Shown here: positions 19,176-27,997 of the stretch, one piece after another
Layout: each line of letters opens with the position of its first letter
How positions within the stretch are numbered: the stretch's first letter is position 1
From: Aromatoleum toluolicum
Lineage (GTDB): Bacteria; Pseudomonadota; Gammaproteobacteria; Burkholderiales; Rhodocyclaceae
Reading direction: 5' to 3'
DNA: 64,000 bases
NCBI RefSeq assembly: GCF_012911005.2
Contig: NZ_WTVS01000018.1
Span: 1-64,000 of the forward strand
The notes under the pieces: generated by a model
Databases searched by the model: none
Told to the model about the DNA's origin: nothing
What the model saw: only the letters and a program-made list of their open reading frames with translations
Position numbers and translations under genes: made by a program

Positions 19176-20630
19176 TCAATGCACCGTGCACACCATGCAC
19201 GGATCGAAGGAGCGCACGACGTGCTGGACGGCGAGCGGTACCTGCTCGCCCTCCCCGACCGGCGTGCCGACGAGCGCCTGTTCGAGGGCGCCGGGGGTGC
19301 CGGCGGCGTCGCGCGGCGAGAAGTTCCACGTGGTCGGGGCGACGACCTGGTAGTTGGCGATGCGGCCCTGGCGGATCACGAGCCAATGGCCGAGCGCGCC
19401 GCGTGCGGCTTCCACCATGCCGAGGCCCTGCGCCTCGTCGGGCATCGGGCCGTGGTGGCAGAAGGCTTCGCCCGGCTCGATCGCGCGCACCCAGCGCTCC
19501 ATCGCCGGGACGACGCGGGCGAATTCGAGCACGCGCGCGATGACGCGGTTGGCGACGTTGCCGCCGCTCACGGCGACGAGGTCGCGGATCAGCGGGTGGC
19601 CGTCTACGGCCTGGCGTGCGAGCGCGCCGCATTCGACGACTTCGCCCGCGAGGCGCGGCGCCTTGCACCAGCTGTAGGCGCCCAGGCGCTCGATATCGAC
19701 GCGGGTATCGCCCTGCCACGGGTGCAACGGGTGGGCGTCAGCCATCCATGCGTGGCTCGCGTCCTCGGCGATGTCGGTGTGGGCGACGGGTGCGAGCGTG
19801 CCGGTCGGCGCGTGCCACACGCCGCGCGCGAAAAAGGGGGAGCCGGCTGTCGGGTAGTTGCCGTAGCTGAGGAAGCGGTCGGTCGCGCGGCCGAGGCGGT
19901 CGAGCGCGAGGGCGTCGGCGATTTCGAGGAAGAGGCGGAAGTCGCTGGATGCGGGCGCGCGGCTCGCCTTCCAGGCTTGCAGCGCGGGGATCGAGTCGAG
20001 GGCGGCGATGGCTTCGAGGCTGTCGCCGAACAGGTGGCGTTCGAGCCAGCCGCGAAACTCGCGCAGCAGCGCATGCACGCGGATCTTCTCGGACGCGCCG
20101 ATGCCGCGCGCGGAGCCGCCGGGCTGCAGCGTGAGGCTGTGCGGCCATTTGCCGGCGAGGATGCCGAGGATCTGCAGGAAGGCGGCACGCGCGGGCAGCG
20201 CGTCGGCAGTCGCGGTGCCTTCGACGGCCTTGAAGCGGGCGCGCGCGGCGTCGAACCACGGCCGGCCGGCGTAAGCGTCGCGCGCGAAGTCCGGCATGAA
20301 GAAGAGGTAGAAGTGGGTGAAGTGGTCGGCCAGGTTCTCGTTGGCGAGGATCAGGTTCGCGGCGAACTCGCCGTTGGGGGGCGGCGCGAGGCCCATGGCG
20401 TCGCCTAAGGCACGGGCAGCGGCGGCCGATTGCGACACCGAGCAGATGCCGCAGATGCGCGGCACGTACACGAGCGCGTCGCGCGGGTCCTTGCCCAGCA
20501 GGATCTGCTCGAAGCCGCGGAAGAGCGGCGAGTTCACCTGCGCCGACGCGACGCGCCCGTCCTGCACGTCGAGCGTGACTTCGAGGTCGCCTTCGACGCG
20601 GTTGAAGGGGCCGACGACGAGACGGGTCAT
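19176..20630 (-). CDS. hoxC: Regulatory (H2-sensing) [NiFe]-hydrogenase large subunit HoxC
   Basis: 484 residues starting MTRLVVGPFNRVEGDLEV. The [NiFe] ligands are in RICGICSVSQ (N-terminal pair) and FDPCMVCTVH (C-terminal pair). The protein ends exactly at the His of the C-terminal motif, so there is no cleavable extension. This is characteristic of H2 sensors and means no maturation protease is needed. Its neighbours hoxB and hoxJ fit the sensor role. The ATG at 20630 precedes the conserved GPFNRVEGD motif. It binds H2 cytoplasmically and signals through HoxJ. Confidence 0.95.
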   Translation of the reverse strand: MTRLVVGPFNRVEGDLEVTLDVQDGRVASAQVNSPLFRGFEQILLGKDPRDALVYVPRICGICSVSQSAAAARALGDAMGLAPPPNGEFAANLILANENLADHFTHFYLFFMPDFARDAYAGRPWFDAARARFKAVEGTATADALPARAAFLQILGILAGKWPHSLTLQPGGSARGIGASEKIRVHALLREFRGWLERHLFGDSLEAIAALDSIPALQAWKASRAPASSDFRLFLEIADALALDRLGRATDRFLSYGNYPTAGSPFFARGVWHAPTGTLAPVAHTDIAEDASHAWMADAHPLHPWQGDTRVDIERLGAYSWCKAPRLAGEVVECGALARQAVDGHPLIRDLVAVSGGNVANRVIARVLEFARVVPAMERWVRAIEPGEAFCHHGPMPDEAQGLGMVEAARGALGHWLVIRQGRIANYQVVAPTTWNFSPRDAAGTPGALEQALVGTPVGEGEQVPLAVQHVVRSFDPCMVCTVH

Positions 20631-20672
20631 CCTTGCAGCCTCCGGTTTTTCGCCCCTGCCACCGAGCAAAAT

Positions 20673-20733
20673 CCGTTCGCTCTGAGCTTGTCGAAGGGCG
20701 GCTTGTTGGCTTCGACAGGCTCAGCCCGAACGG
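20673..20733. repeat. Dispersed inverted repeat between hoxB and hoxC
   Basis: CCGTTCGCTCTGAGCTTGTC at 20673 and its inverse ending GGCTCAGCCCGAACGG at 20733 form a stem of about 24 bases with a 13-base loop. This word (TTCGACAGGCTCAG... GAACGG) is a widespread proteobacterial dispersed repeat; a partial copy (GACAGGCTGAGGGCGAACG) lies near 29290 between hypF and hypB. It may form an RNA hairpin within the operon transcript. Confidence 0.75.
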
Positions 20734-20769
20734 TGATTGACCGCTGCGTGCCCGACCGCATCTTTCGCG

Positions 20770-21765
20770 TCATTTCGGCCTCGCCTTGCGCAGCGCGGGC
20801 GCGACGACCGGGTGGTCGACGCGCGCGTTGTCGCGCACGCGCTTCGGGGTCGCGGACTTCGACAGCGCGGCGAGCGCGACGAACCAGGCCTTGGGCATGT
20901 CGGACGGCAGGCCGGTGGGGATGCCGGCGACCTTGGGCGTCGTCACGAAGGGGTGGCCGGGCTCCTCGAAGCCGGGTTCTGTGCAGGCGATGCACGCGTA
21001 GCCGCCGGTGATGCACGAGCCGCCGCCGTTCCACGGGCGGACGTTGCAGTCGGCGTGCGCCTGCGTGCCCATGCAGCCGAGGTTTTCCATCAGGCAGCCG
21101 AGGTCGGAGGCTTTCTCGGCGCTGGCCTTGAACTCGTAGAACTCGTTGCGGCTGCAGCCGTGGTGCACGAGGTGGTCGGCGTAGAAGCGCGGACGGGCGA
21201 GCGCGTCGAGGCCGTCGGCGTCGAGTTCGCCGAGCGCGAGTCCGAGGAGCGTTTCGACGACCCAGGCGGGATGGGTCGGACAGCCGGCGACGTTGATGAC
21301 GGGGAGTCCGGCCGCCGCGCGATAGTCCGCGCCGAGCAGTCCACCGGGGGTGTCGCCGTCGCATTGCAGGCCGCAGGCTTCGGACGGATTCATGCCGCCG
21401 GCGGTGATGCCGCCCCAGGCCGCGCAGCTGCCGATGGCGAGGGTATGTTTCGCGCGGGCAGCGAGGTCCCGGACCCAGGCGATCATCGGGCGACCGGTGC
21501 CGGCGAGCATGTGGAAGCGGCCGGTGCCTTGGGGGCCGCGAAGCATGGAGCCTTCGATGCACAGGAGGTCGACGGGGGTGTCTCCGCGCACGCAGGATTC
21601 GAGCAGCGCGATGACTTCGGCGCCGGTCTGTTCGGACAGCGCCGGGTGCCACAGGATATTGATGCCGGCGTCGCGCAGCAGCGCGACGAGGTCGCGGGCG
21701 TCGTGGCACAGCAGGGACATCGTGCAGCCGCCGCAGCCGCCGGACTGGAGCCAGAGGAGGTTCAT
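20770..21765 (-). CDS. hoxB: Regulatory (H2-sensing) [NiFe]-hydrogenase small subunit HoxB
   Basis: 331 residues beginning MNLLWLQSGGCGGCTMSLL, with the proximal-cluster cysteines at the very N-terminus and no Tat signal, so it is cytoplasmic. Further cluster ligands are in IGSCAAWGGI, NVAGCPTHP, HHGCSRNEFYEF, LGCLMENLGCMG and CNVRPWNGGGSC. It carries three Fe-S clusters and pairs with HoxC. The ATG at 21765 follows GGAGG and lies a few bases downstream of the hoxA stop. Group 2b sensor hydrogenases are usually O2-insensitive with low turnover. Confidence 0.95.
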   Translation of the reverse strand: MNLLWLQSGGCGGCTMSLLCHDARDLVALLRDAGINILWHPALSEQTGAEVIALLESCVRGDTPVDLLCIEGSMLRGPQGTGRFHMLAGTGRPMIAWVRDLAARAKHTLAIGSCAAWGGITAGGMNPSEACGLQCDGDTPGGLLGADYRAAAGLPVINVAGCPTHPAWVVETLLGLALGELDADGLDALARPRFYADHLVHHGCSRNEFYEFKASAEKASDLGCLMENLGCMGTQAHADCNVRPWNGGGSCITGGYACIACTEPGFEEPGHPFVTTPKVAGIPTGLPSDMPKAWFVALAALSKSATPKRVRDNARVDHPVVAPALRKARPK

Positions 21766-21772
21766 GGGGCGC

Positions 21773-23218
21773 TCAACTGGTCTCCAGTCCATACCGTGCC
21801 AGCTTGCTGCGCAGCCCCACGCGCGAGAGGCCGAGTTCCGCGGCCGCGCGGGTCTTGTTCCAGCGGTGGCGGATCAGGCTTTCCTTGACGATGCGCGCTT
21901 CGAGCGCTTCCAGGCGGGTCTTGAGGTCGCCGTCGAGACCGGCCAGCAGCTGGAGTTCTGGTTCCTGGTGGTCCTCGGCGGCGCGCAGCACGCGCGGCGA
22001 GAGGTGGGCGGCGGCGAGCCGCGGGCCGTCGGAGAGCGCGATCATGCGCAGGACTTCGTTGCGCAGTTCGCGCACATTGCCTGGCCAGCGGTAGGCCTGC
22101 AGGCAGGTGAGGACGTCGGCGCCGAGCGGCTCGAAGGTCCGGCCGAGGGATTGCTGCGCGCTGTCGACGTATTGCTGCGCGATCAGCGGGATGTCCATGC
22201 GCCGGTCGCGCAGCGGCGGCACGGCGATGGTGATCGCGGCGAGGCGGTAGTAGAGGTCTTCGCGGAAGCGCCCTTCGCGCACGTCGGCCTCCAGGTCGCG
22301 GTTGGTCGCGGCGATCACGCGCACGTCGACGGCAACCGGGCGCGCGGCGCCGACCGGGCGGACCTCGCCTTCCTGCAGTACGCGCAGCAGTTTCACCTGG
22401 AAGGCGGCGGAGGTTTCGCCGATCTCGTCGAGCAGGATGGAGCCGTTGTCGGCTTGGCGGAACAGGCCCTCGCGGTCTTCGTGCGCGCCGGTGAAGGCGC
22501 CACGGCGGGCGCCGAAGAGTTCGGATTCGAGCAGCGTGTCGGGCACGGCGCCGCAGTTCTCGACGACGAAGGCTTGCTCGCTGCGGCCGCTGCCGTAATG
22601 CAGCGCGCGGGCGAGGAGTTCCTTGCCGGTGCCGGATTCGCCGGTCAGCAGCACCGGGATGTCGAAGTCGGCGACCTTGGCGACGAGGGCGCACAGCGCG
22701 TTCATCGGCGAGTCGGGGGCGCGCAGCAGGGCGTCGGCGCCGAAGCGGCGGCGCGAGGCTTCCTTCTTGCCGGCGACGCGCTGGCGCAGCACGGGGCTCG
22801 CGACCTTGAGGTCGAGCGACAGGCGCTGGTTCTCGCGCTGCAGGCGGTGCATCTCGGCCGCGCCGCGCAGCGTGAGCAGGAGCTGTTCGGGCTGCCAGGG
22901 CTTGAGGAGGTACTGGTAGATGCCGCCGTCGTTGATGCCGGCGATGATGTCTTCCGAATCGGTGTAGCCGGAGATGATGATGCGCACCGCGTCGGGCCAG
23001 CGCTCGCGCACTTCGCGCAGCAGCTGCACGCCGGAGGTGCCGGGCATGCGCTGGTCGGAGAGCACGATCTGGATGAGCTCGCGTTCGAGGATCGCGAGGG
23101 CGTCGGCGGCGGACGAGGCGGTGAAGACTTCGAAGTCCTCGTCGAGCGTGCGGCGCAAGGCTTCCTGCGAGCGGATCTCGTCGTCGACGATGAGGACTGT
23201 GGGCAGCGTTCTCGTCAT
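21773..23218 (-). CDS. hoxA: Sigma-54-dependent hydrogenase transcription activator HoxA (HupR/NtrC-type)
   Basis: 481 residues. Receiver domain 1-125 (LIVDDEIRS, phospho-acceptor Asp in IVLSDQRMPG). AAA+ domain about 165-400: Walker A LLTGESGTGKELLARAL, sigma-54 contact loop GAFTGAHEDREG, Walker B SILLDEIGE. A Fis-type helix-turn-helix at the C-terminus (TRAAAELGLSRVGLRSKLAR). The start overlaps the hypX stop. It should activate the sigma-54 promoter upstream of hybO. In Cupriavidus HoxA works unphosphorylated; the conserved Asp is still present here. Confidence 0.95.
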   Translation of the reverse strand: MTRTLPTVLIVDDEIRSQEALRRTLDEDFEVFTASSAADALAILERELIQIVLSDQRMPGTSGVQLLREVRERWPDAVRIIISGYTDSEDIIAGINDGGIYQYLLKPWQPEQLLLTLRGAAEMHRLQRENQRLSLDLKVASPVLRQRVAGKKEASRRRFGADALLRAPDSPMNALCALVAKVADFDIPVLLTGESGTGKELLARALHYGSGRSEQAFVVENCGAVPDTLLESELFGARRGAFTGAHEDREGLFRQADNGSILLDEIGETSAAFQVKLLRVLQEGEVRPVGAARPVAVDVRVIAATNRDLEADVREGRFREDLYYRLAAITIAVPPLRDRRMDIPLIAQQYVDSAQQSLGRTFEPLGADVLTCLQAYRWPGNVRELRNEVLRMIALSDGPRLAAAHLSPRVLRAAEDHQEPELQLLAGLDGDLKTRLEALEARIVKESLIRHRWNKTRAAAELGLSRVGLRSKLARYGLETS

Positions 23219-25131
23219 GCGGCTTCGGCCTCTCCGGGCACGCGCCAGCCGAGGTCGCGATGGCGGGCGAGGTGGCGCGGGGTCCAGGATTGCGGGCTCT
23301 TCATCACGAAATGGTAGCGCGCGACGTGGTAGCTGGGGTCGAAGCCGTAGAAGTTGCGGCGCATCGCGGCGAGTTCCTCTTCGCGGTAGGCGGCGAGCGG
23401 CTTTTCCGCCTCGTCGGCGGCGCGGCGGGCGGCCTTCTCGGCGATGCGCGCGGTCAGCGCGGGGTCGGCGGCGAGCGCGGCGGCGTGGCGTGCGATCTCC
23501 GTTTCGAAGGTCGCCAGGTCGGCGCTGAAGCTCGCGTCGACGAGGCCCGCGGCGCGGGCGTCGCGCGTGAGGAGCGGCAGGCGGTTGGCCATGATGCGGT
23601 GCCCCGCTTCCGGACCGACGCGACGCGGCAGCAGGTAGGTCCAGTATTCGGAGCCGAACAGGTTGCCCATGTTCTTGTAGTGCGGGTTCATGACGATGCC
23701 GTCGCGCGCCCAGACGTAGTCCGCGGCGAGCGCGAGGAAGCAGCCCCCTGCCCCGGCGTTGCCGCGCAGCGCGGCGACCGTGAGGCGGTCGGTGAGCGTG
23801 AGCAGCGCGAGGCAGACGTCGTTCATCGCGTTGATGTTGGCCCAGGATTCATCCGCGGGCGAGGCGGCGGCCTCGATGCGGTTGAGATGGATGCCGTTGG
23901 ACCAGAAGTCGCGCCCGCCTTCGAGGACGAGGACGCGGGTCGGGCGGCTTGCGGCGAATCGAATCGCGGCGGTGAGGCGCTGGCATTGGTCGGTGGCCAT
24001 CGCGCCGTTGTAGAAGTCGAAGGCGAGGAAGCCGATGCTGCCGTCGGGGCTTTCGCGGTAGCGCAGTTCGCTCCAGCGGGGGTCCGCTGCATCGCGGTGC
24101 AGCGGGATCGGGAGTTCGGGGAGTGCCTCGGCTTCGGCGGCGAAGGCGGTGGTCGCGGGAAGCTTGAAGGGGTGGGCGTGGTCGGCGCGTTTGACGTGGC
24201 CGATCCACACGGCGCCGTCGATGGTGACGCGCAGGAGGGCGTTGTGGCGGCGGGCGATGATTTCGCCCGGCTGTGCGGGGCGGAGTTCTTCGGGCGTCGC
24301 GGGGTGGGCGTCGAAGAGATGGCAGGGGGTGCCGAAGAGCGTGTCCGTGACGCCGGGGAAGCCGTCGGCGGCGCGGAGTTTTTGCAGGATCGTCGCTGTA
24401 CTGTCGTGCGTCCAGTCGATCTTTCGGTCGGACTGTTTCATCAGGGGACGCTCGGTGCCGAAGCGCGTTTGTTGTGCTGCTAAACCGCCCCCTCCGGGCG
24501 CTGTCTCGCGCCTCGTTGGACGCGTGGCGGACGCCTCGGCACGAAACACCGCCCGAAGGGGGCTGCCGTGTTCGGGGCTGAACGAGCTTGCGTTGTGTTC
24601 GGCGTTTCGAGTTGTGGCGCTGGCTGCGTGTTCGAGGATGTCCGCGAGTGGTGTTGGCGTCCATTGGCCTTCGCGCCAGCGAGGGACGTTCTGGATGGCG
24701 GATCTGACTGCCTGCAGCGCCGCGGCCGTGACTTCGTTGCGGTAGAGGCTTGCCTTCGTCGCGGCACACATCGGGAAGCGGACGCTCGCCCACACCGGGC
24801 CGGCGTCCATTTCTGCTTCGGCCTGCAGCACGGTGACGCCCCACTCCCCTTCCCCATTTGTAATCGCCCAGTCGAGCGCGGACGGACCGCGGTCGCCGAC
24901 GATGCCGGGATGCACGATCAGCGTGAGGTGGCGCGACCAGATGGATTCGGGGACAGCACGCTTGAGGAAGGGGGCGAGGATCAGGTCGGGGCGGAAAAGT
25001 TCGACGGCTTCCTCGGCGACACGGTCGGCGATGTCGAGTTCGACCGATAGCTCGTGTCCGTCGGCCGTGAGTTCGGCGAAAAGCCGCTGCGTGAGGCTGT
25101 TGAAGCTGTGGGTCAGAAGCAGGATGCGCAT
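23215..25131 (-). CDS. hypX: HypX/HoxX, formyl-tetrahydrofolate-dependent CO-forming hydrogenase maturation protein
   Basis: 638 residues. The N-terminal part is formyltransferase-like (HPGIVGDRGPSALDWAI near residue 75, QAEAEMDAGPVWA). The C-terminal part is enoyl-CoA hydratase-like (GNAGAGGCFLALAADYVWAR, NPHYKNMGNLFGSEYWTYLL), ending in the HypX tail YHVARYHFVMKSP. HypX makes CO for the Fe(CO)(CN)2 centre from formyl-THF under aerobic conditions. It is longer than my recollection of typical HypX (about 560-610). Residues about 168-226 are a low-similarity, Thr/Arg/Ser-rich insert encoded by an inverted-repeat element, just before the conserved RPLMKQSDRKIDW. Confidence 0.92.
   Translation of the reverse strand: MRILLLTHSFNSLTQRLFAELTADGHELSVELDIADRVAEEAVELFRPDLILAPFLKRAVPESIWSRHLTLIVHPGIVGDRGPSALDWAITNGEGEWGVTVLQAEAEMDAGPVWASVRFPMCAATKASLYRNEVTAAALQAVRSAIQNVPRWREGQWTPTPLADILEHAASATTRNAEHNASSFSPEHGSPLRAVFRAEASATRPTRRETAPGGGGLAAQQTRFGTERPLMKQSDRKIDWTHDSTATILQKLRAADGFPGVTDTLFGTPCHLFDAHPATPEELRPAQPGEIIARRHNALLRVTIDGAVWIGHVKRADHAHPFKLPATTAFAAEAEALPELPIPLHRDAADPRWSELRYRESPDGSIGFLAFDFYNGAMATDQCQRLTAAIRFAASRPTRVLVLEGGRDFWSNGIHLNRIEAAASPADESWANINAMNDVCLALLTLTDRLTVAALRGNAGAGGCFLALAADYVWARDGIVMNPHYKNMGNLFGSEYWTYLLPRRVGPEAGHRIMANRLPLLTRDARAAGLVDASFSADLATFETEIARHAAALAADPALTARIAEKAARRAADEAEKPLAAYREEELAAMRRNFYGFDPSYHVARYHFVMKSPQSWTPRHLARHRDLGWRVPGEAEAA
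24484..24569. repeat. Inverted-repeat element inserted in frame inside hypX
   Basis: The left arm ACCGCCCCCTCCGGGCGCTG (from 24484) and the right arm (24546-24569, reverse complement GGCAGCCCCCTTCGGGCGGT) are imperfect inverted repeats about 20 bases long. They enclose about 40 bases and lie inside the hypX reading frame, which remains open. The surrounding segment, roughly 24450-24630, encodes the residues that look foreign to the HypX family. This resembles palindromic elements that insert in frame into bacterial genes. The exact borders are uncertain. Confidence 0.65.
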
Positions 25132-25144
25132 TGGAGAACTCGGA

Positions 25145-25335
25145 ACTCAATAAGACGGTCCCTTCCCCTTCAAGGGGGCGAGGACGGGGTTTCGCGAAGC
25201 ACCGCTTCGCGCCGTCCGAGCGGGCTGGCTGTGCAAAGCCAGCCCTGGGACGGACAGGATGGGGATGGGTTGTTTCCCGGCGGAGCGGAAACCCATCCCC
25301 ACCCCAACCCTCCCCTTGAAGGGGAGGGAGTCCGG
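25145..25335. repeat. Non-coding inverted repeat between hypE and hypX
   Basis: CCCTTCCCCTTCAAGGGGGCG near 25158 and TCCCCTTGAAGGGGAGGGAG near 25312 face each other around a 130-base core, which itself contains smaller hairpins (GGCTGGCTGTGCAAAGCCAGCC near 25220, split by the loop). The CCCCTTGAAGGGGAGGGAG word recurs near 52378. The insert separates hypE from hypX in an otherwise overlapping operon. No gene is seen in it. Confidence 0.65.
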
Positions 25336-25385
25336 TGCCCCTGATAACAGCGCTGTCGATCTCTCCTTCACGTCTTCGATCCCGA

Positions 25386-26450
25386 TCAACAAATCCTCGG
25401 CAGCTGCTCGCCCGAGAGCCAGTCGACCATGCGCCGGCCGCCGAAGGCGGTGCGGATCTGCACGAAGGCGTTCGGGTCGGCGGTGACGGTGCCGATGCGA
25501 GCCGCGCGCTCGCCCAGCGGATGGGCGCGCATCGCGGCAAGGAGGCGGTCGGCGGCGTCGGCCGGGCAGATCGCGATCAGCTTGCCTTCGTTGGCGACGT
25601 ACAGCGGATCGAGGCCCAGCAACTCGCACGCGGCGGCGACCTGGGGCTGGACGGGGATGGAGGCTTCGTCGAGTTCCATGCCGACGCCCGACTGGGTCGC
25701 GATCTCGTTGAGGGTGGTCGCCAGCCCCCCGCGCGTCGGGTCGCGCAGCACGCGGATGGTCGGCACCGCGTCGAGCATCGCGGCGACGAGACCGTGCAGC
25801 GCGGCGGTATCGGAGGCGATCTCGGAGTCGAAGGCGAGCGATTCGCGTTGCGCCATGATCGCCATGCCGTGGTCGCCGAGGGTGCCGGAGACGAGGATGG
25901 CGTCGCCGGGGCGGGCGTTCGCGCCGCCGATCTCCCGCCCCGCGGGCAGCGCGCCGACGCCGGTGGTCGTGATGAAGACGCCGTCGCCCTTGCCCTGCTC
26001 GACGACCTTGGTGTCGCCGGTGACGACCGGCACACCGGCTTCGCGCGCGGCGTGCGCCATCGACTGGACGATGCGCGCGAGCACGGCGAGCGGGAAACCT
26101 TCCTCGAGGATGAAGCTCGCGGCGAGATACAGCGGGCGCGCGCCCATCACCGCGAGGTCGTTGATCGTGCCATGCACCGACAGGCAGCCGATGTCGCCGC
26201 CGGGGAAGAACAGCGGGCTGACGACGTGCGCGTCGGTCGCGACGACGAGGCGCTCGCCCGGCGCGGGGGCCGGCAGCACCGCCGCGTCGTCGCCGCGTTC
26301 GAGGTGTTCGTTGGCGAAGGAGGCGGCGAAGAGCTCGGAGATCAGCTGCGCCATCGCGCGGCCGCCGGCGCCATGGCCCATGTCGACGCGGCCGTGCTTG
26401 AGGTCCAGCGGGCGCACGTAGCCCTTCTTGACGGGGGAGGGGAGGCTCAT
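25386..26450 (-). CDS. hypE: Carbamoyl-dehydratase HypE
   Basis: 354 residues. Start overlaps the hypD stop (ATGA). Typical HypE motifs are HGAGGRAMAQLI, GDDAAVLPAP, VSPLFFPGGDIGCLSVHGTI, VVTGDTKVVEQG and DPTRGGLATTLNEIA. The C-terminus ends PRIC, carrying the terminal Cys that accepts carbamoyl from HypF and is dehydrated to a thiocyanate as the CN source for the Fe centre. Cytoplasmic; partner of HypF and the HypCD complex. Confidence 0.97.
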   Translation of the reverse strand: MSLPSPVKKGYVRPLDLKHGRVDMGHGAGGRAMAQLISELFAASFANEHLERGDDAAVLPAPAPGERLVVATDAHVVSPLFFPGGDIGCLSVHGTINDLAVMGARPLYLAASFILEEGFPLAVLARIVQSMAHAAREAGVPVVTGDTKVVEQGKGDGVFITTTGVGALPAGREIGGANARPGDAILVSGTLGDHGMAIMAQRESLAFDSEIASDTAALHGLVAAMLDAVPTIRVLRDPTRGGLATTLNEIATQSGVGMELDEASIPVQPQVAAACELLGLDPLYVANEGKLIAICPADAADRLLAAMRAHPLGERAARIGTVTADPNAFVQIRTAFGGRRMVDWLSGEQLPRIC

Positions 26451-27598
26451 CGGGTCGTCCCGGCGACGACCGGGACATCCCGGAAGCGCCCATAGTTGTA
26501 GTGCGCCGCGCAGGCGCCTTCGGAGGACACCATGCACGAGCCCATCGGGTTCTCGGGCGTGCACACGGTGCCGAACAGCTTGCAGTCGGTCGGCGTCTTC
26601 ACGCCGCGCAGGATCGCGCCGCATTCGCAGGCGCGGTTGTCGGGGACGGAGACGAATTCGAGGCCGAATTTGGTTTCGGCGTCCCACGCAGCGAAGGGCG
26701 CGCGGATCCGCAGCGCGGAGTACGGCACCTCGCGCAGCCCGCGCCATTCGAAGCTGCGGCGCAGTTCGAAGACTTCGGATACGAGCGCCTGCGCCTTGAG
26801 GTTGCCGTCCTCGGTGACCGCGCGGGTGAATTCGTTCTCGACCTCGGCGCGGCCTTCGTTCACCTGCCGGATCAGCATGCGGATCGCCTGCATCACGTCA
26901 AGCGGCTCGAAGCCGGCGATCACGACCGGCTTGCGGTATTCCTCGGCGAAGAAGGCGTAGGGGCGGCTGCCGATGATCGTCGACACGTGCGCCGGGCCGA
27001 TGAAGCCGTCGAGCGGCACGGTGCCGAGCTCGCGCACTTCGGGCGATTCGAGGATGGTCAGGATCGCCGACGGCGTCAGCACGTGGTTGCACAGCACGCT
27101 GAAGTTCGCGAGCTGCAGCGCCTGCGCCTGACGCAGCACCAGCGCGGTCGGCGGCGTGGTCGTCTCGAAACCGATGGCGAAGAACACGACTTCGCGTTCG
27201 GGCATCTTCTGCGCGAGCGCCAGCGCGTCCGCCGCCGAGTACACCATGCGGATGTCGGCGCCGCGCGCCTTGGCCTTCAAGAGCGACAGGCCGTCGGACG
27301 CGGGCACGCGCAGGCAGTCGCCGTAGGTGCAGATCGTGATGTCGGGGCGGGATAGCGCGAGGCGGATCGCCATGTCGATGCGGCCGATCGGCAGCACGCA
27401 CACCGGGCAGCCGGGGCCGTGGATCATGCGCACGTTGGCCGGCAGCAGGTCGGTGACGCCGTAGCGCGAGATCGCGTGCGTGTGGCCGCCGCAGAATTCC
27501 ATGAAGGCGTAATTGCGGCCGGGGTCGGCCTCGCGCGCGATCGCACCCGCGAGCTTCGCGGCGAGCGCGCCGTCGCGGAATTCGTCGACGTACTTCAT
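26447..27598 (-). CDS. hypD: Hydrogenase Fe(CN)2CO assembly scaffold HypD
   Basis: 383 residues. Contains the conserved cysteine motifs FCGGHTHAI (the functional Cys near residue 37), [10 protein letters not shown], and the C-terminal iron-sulfur cluster cysteines in [26 protein letters not shown] and EGACAAHY. HypD with HypC assembles the Fe(CN)2CO moiety. The start overlaps the hypC stop and its end overlaps hypE. Length matches the family. Confidence 0.97.
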   Translation of the reverse strand: MKYVDEFRDGALAAKLAGAIAREADPGRNYAFMEFCGGHTHAISRYGVTDLLPANVRMIHGPGCPVCVLPIGRIDMAIRLALSRPDITICTYGDCLRVPASDGLSLLKAKARGADIRMVYSAADALALAQKMPEREVVFFAIGFETTTPPTALVLRQAQALQLANFSVLCNHVLTPSAILTILESPEVRELGTVPLDGFIGPAHVSTIIGSRPYAFFAEEYRKPVVIAGFEPLDVMQAIRMLIRQVNEGRAEVENEFTRAVTEDGNLKAQALVSEVFELRRSFEWRGLREVPYSALRIRAPFAAWDAETKFGLEFVSVPDNRACECGAILRGVKTPTDCKLFGTVCTPENPMGSCMVSSEGACAAHYNYGRFRDVPVVAGTTR

Positions 27599-27852
27599 GC
27601 CGCCCCTTCTTCGGATACGGCCGCGAGCGCGGGACCGTCGAGGCCGGCTTCTGCGAAGAGCGCGAGCGTCTGCTCCGCCTCGTCCTGATCGAGCTTCGAC
27701 AGCGCGTAGCCGACATGCACGATCACGTAGTCGCCGACCGCGGCGCCATCGACCAGCGCGAGCGAGATTTCCTTGCGCACGCCACCCAGGTCGACGCGGC
27801 AGGCGTCACCGTGGAGCAGTTCGACGATGCGGGCGGGGATGGCGAGACACAT
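27595..27852 (-). CDS. hypC: Hydrogenase maturation chaperone HypC
   Basis: 85 residues starting [20 protein letters not shown], with the essential Cys2, and the family motif [17 protein letters not shown]. It holds the Fe(CN)2CO unit with HypD and hands it to the large subunit. A second family member lies at 32681-32965, presumably dedicated to the Hyb large subunit. Translationally coupled to hypD. Confidence 0.96.
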   Translation of the reverse strand: MCLAIPARIVELLHGDACRVDLGGVRKEISLALVDGAAVGDYVIVHVGYALSKLDQDEAEQTLALFAEAGLDGPALAAVSEEGAA

Positions 27853-27997
27853 CTTTCAATCCTTCGAATCGGTTTTCGATGCAGTGCAGGGGCTTGGCAC
27901 GGCGCCTCGTGCGGGAGAAGCCGAGGACTCGCCCCGCGCGCCAGGCCCGAACGTCGCCCCCCGTGGCGTGGCCGTAATACGCTGCGCAGCCCCCGCC

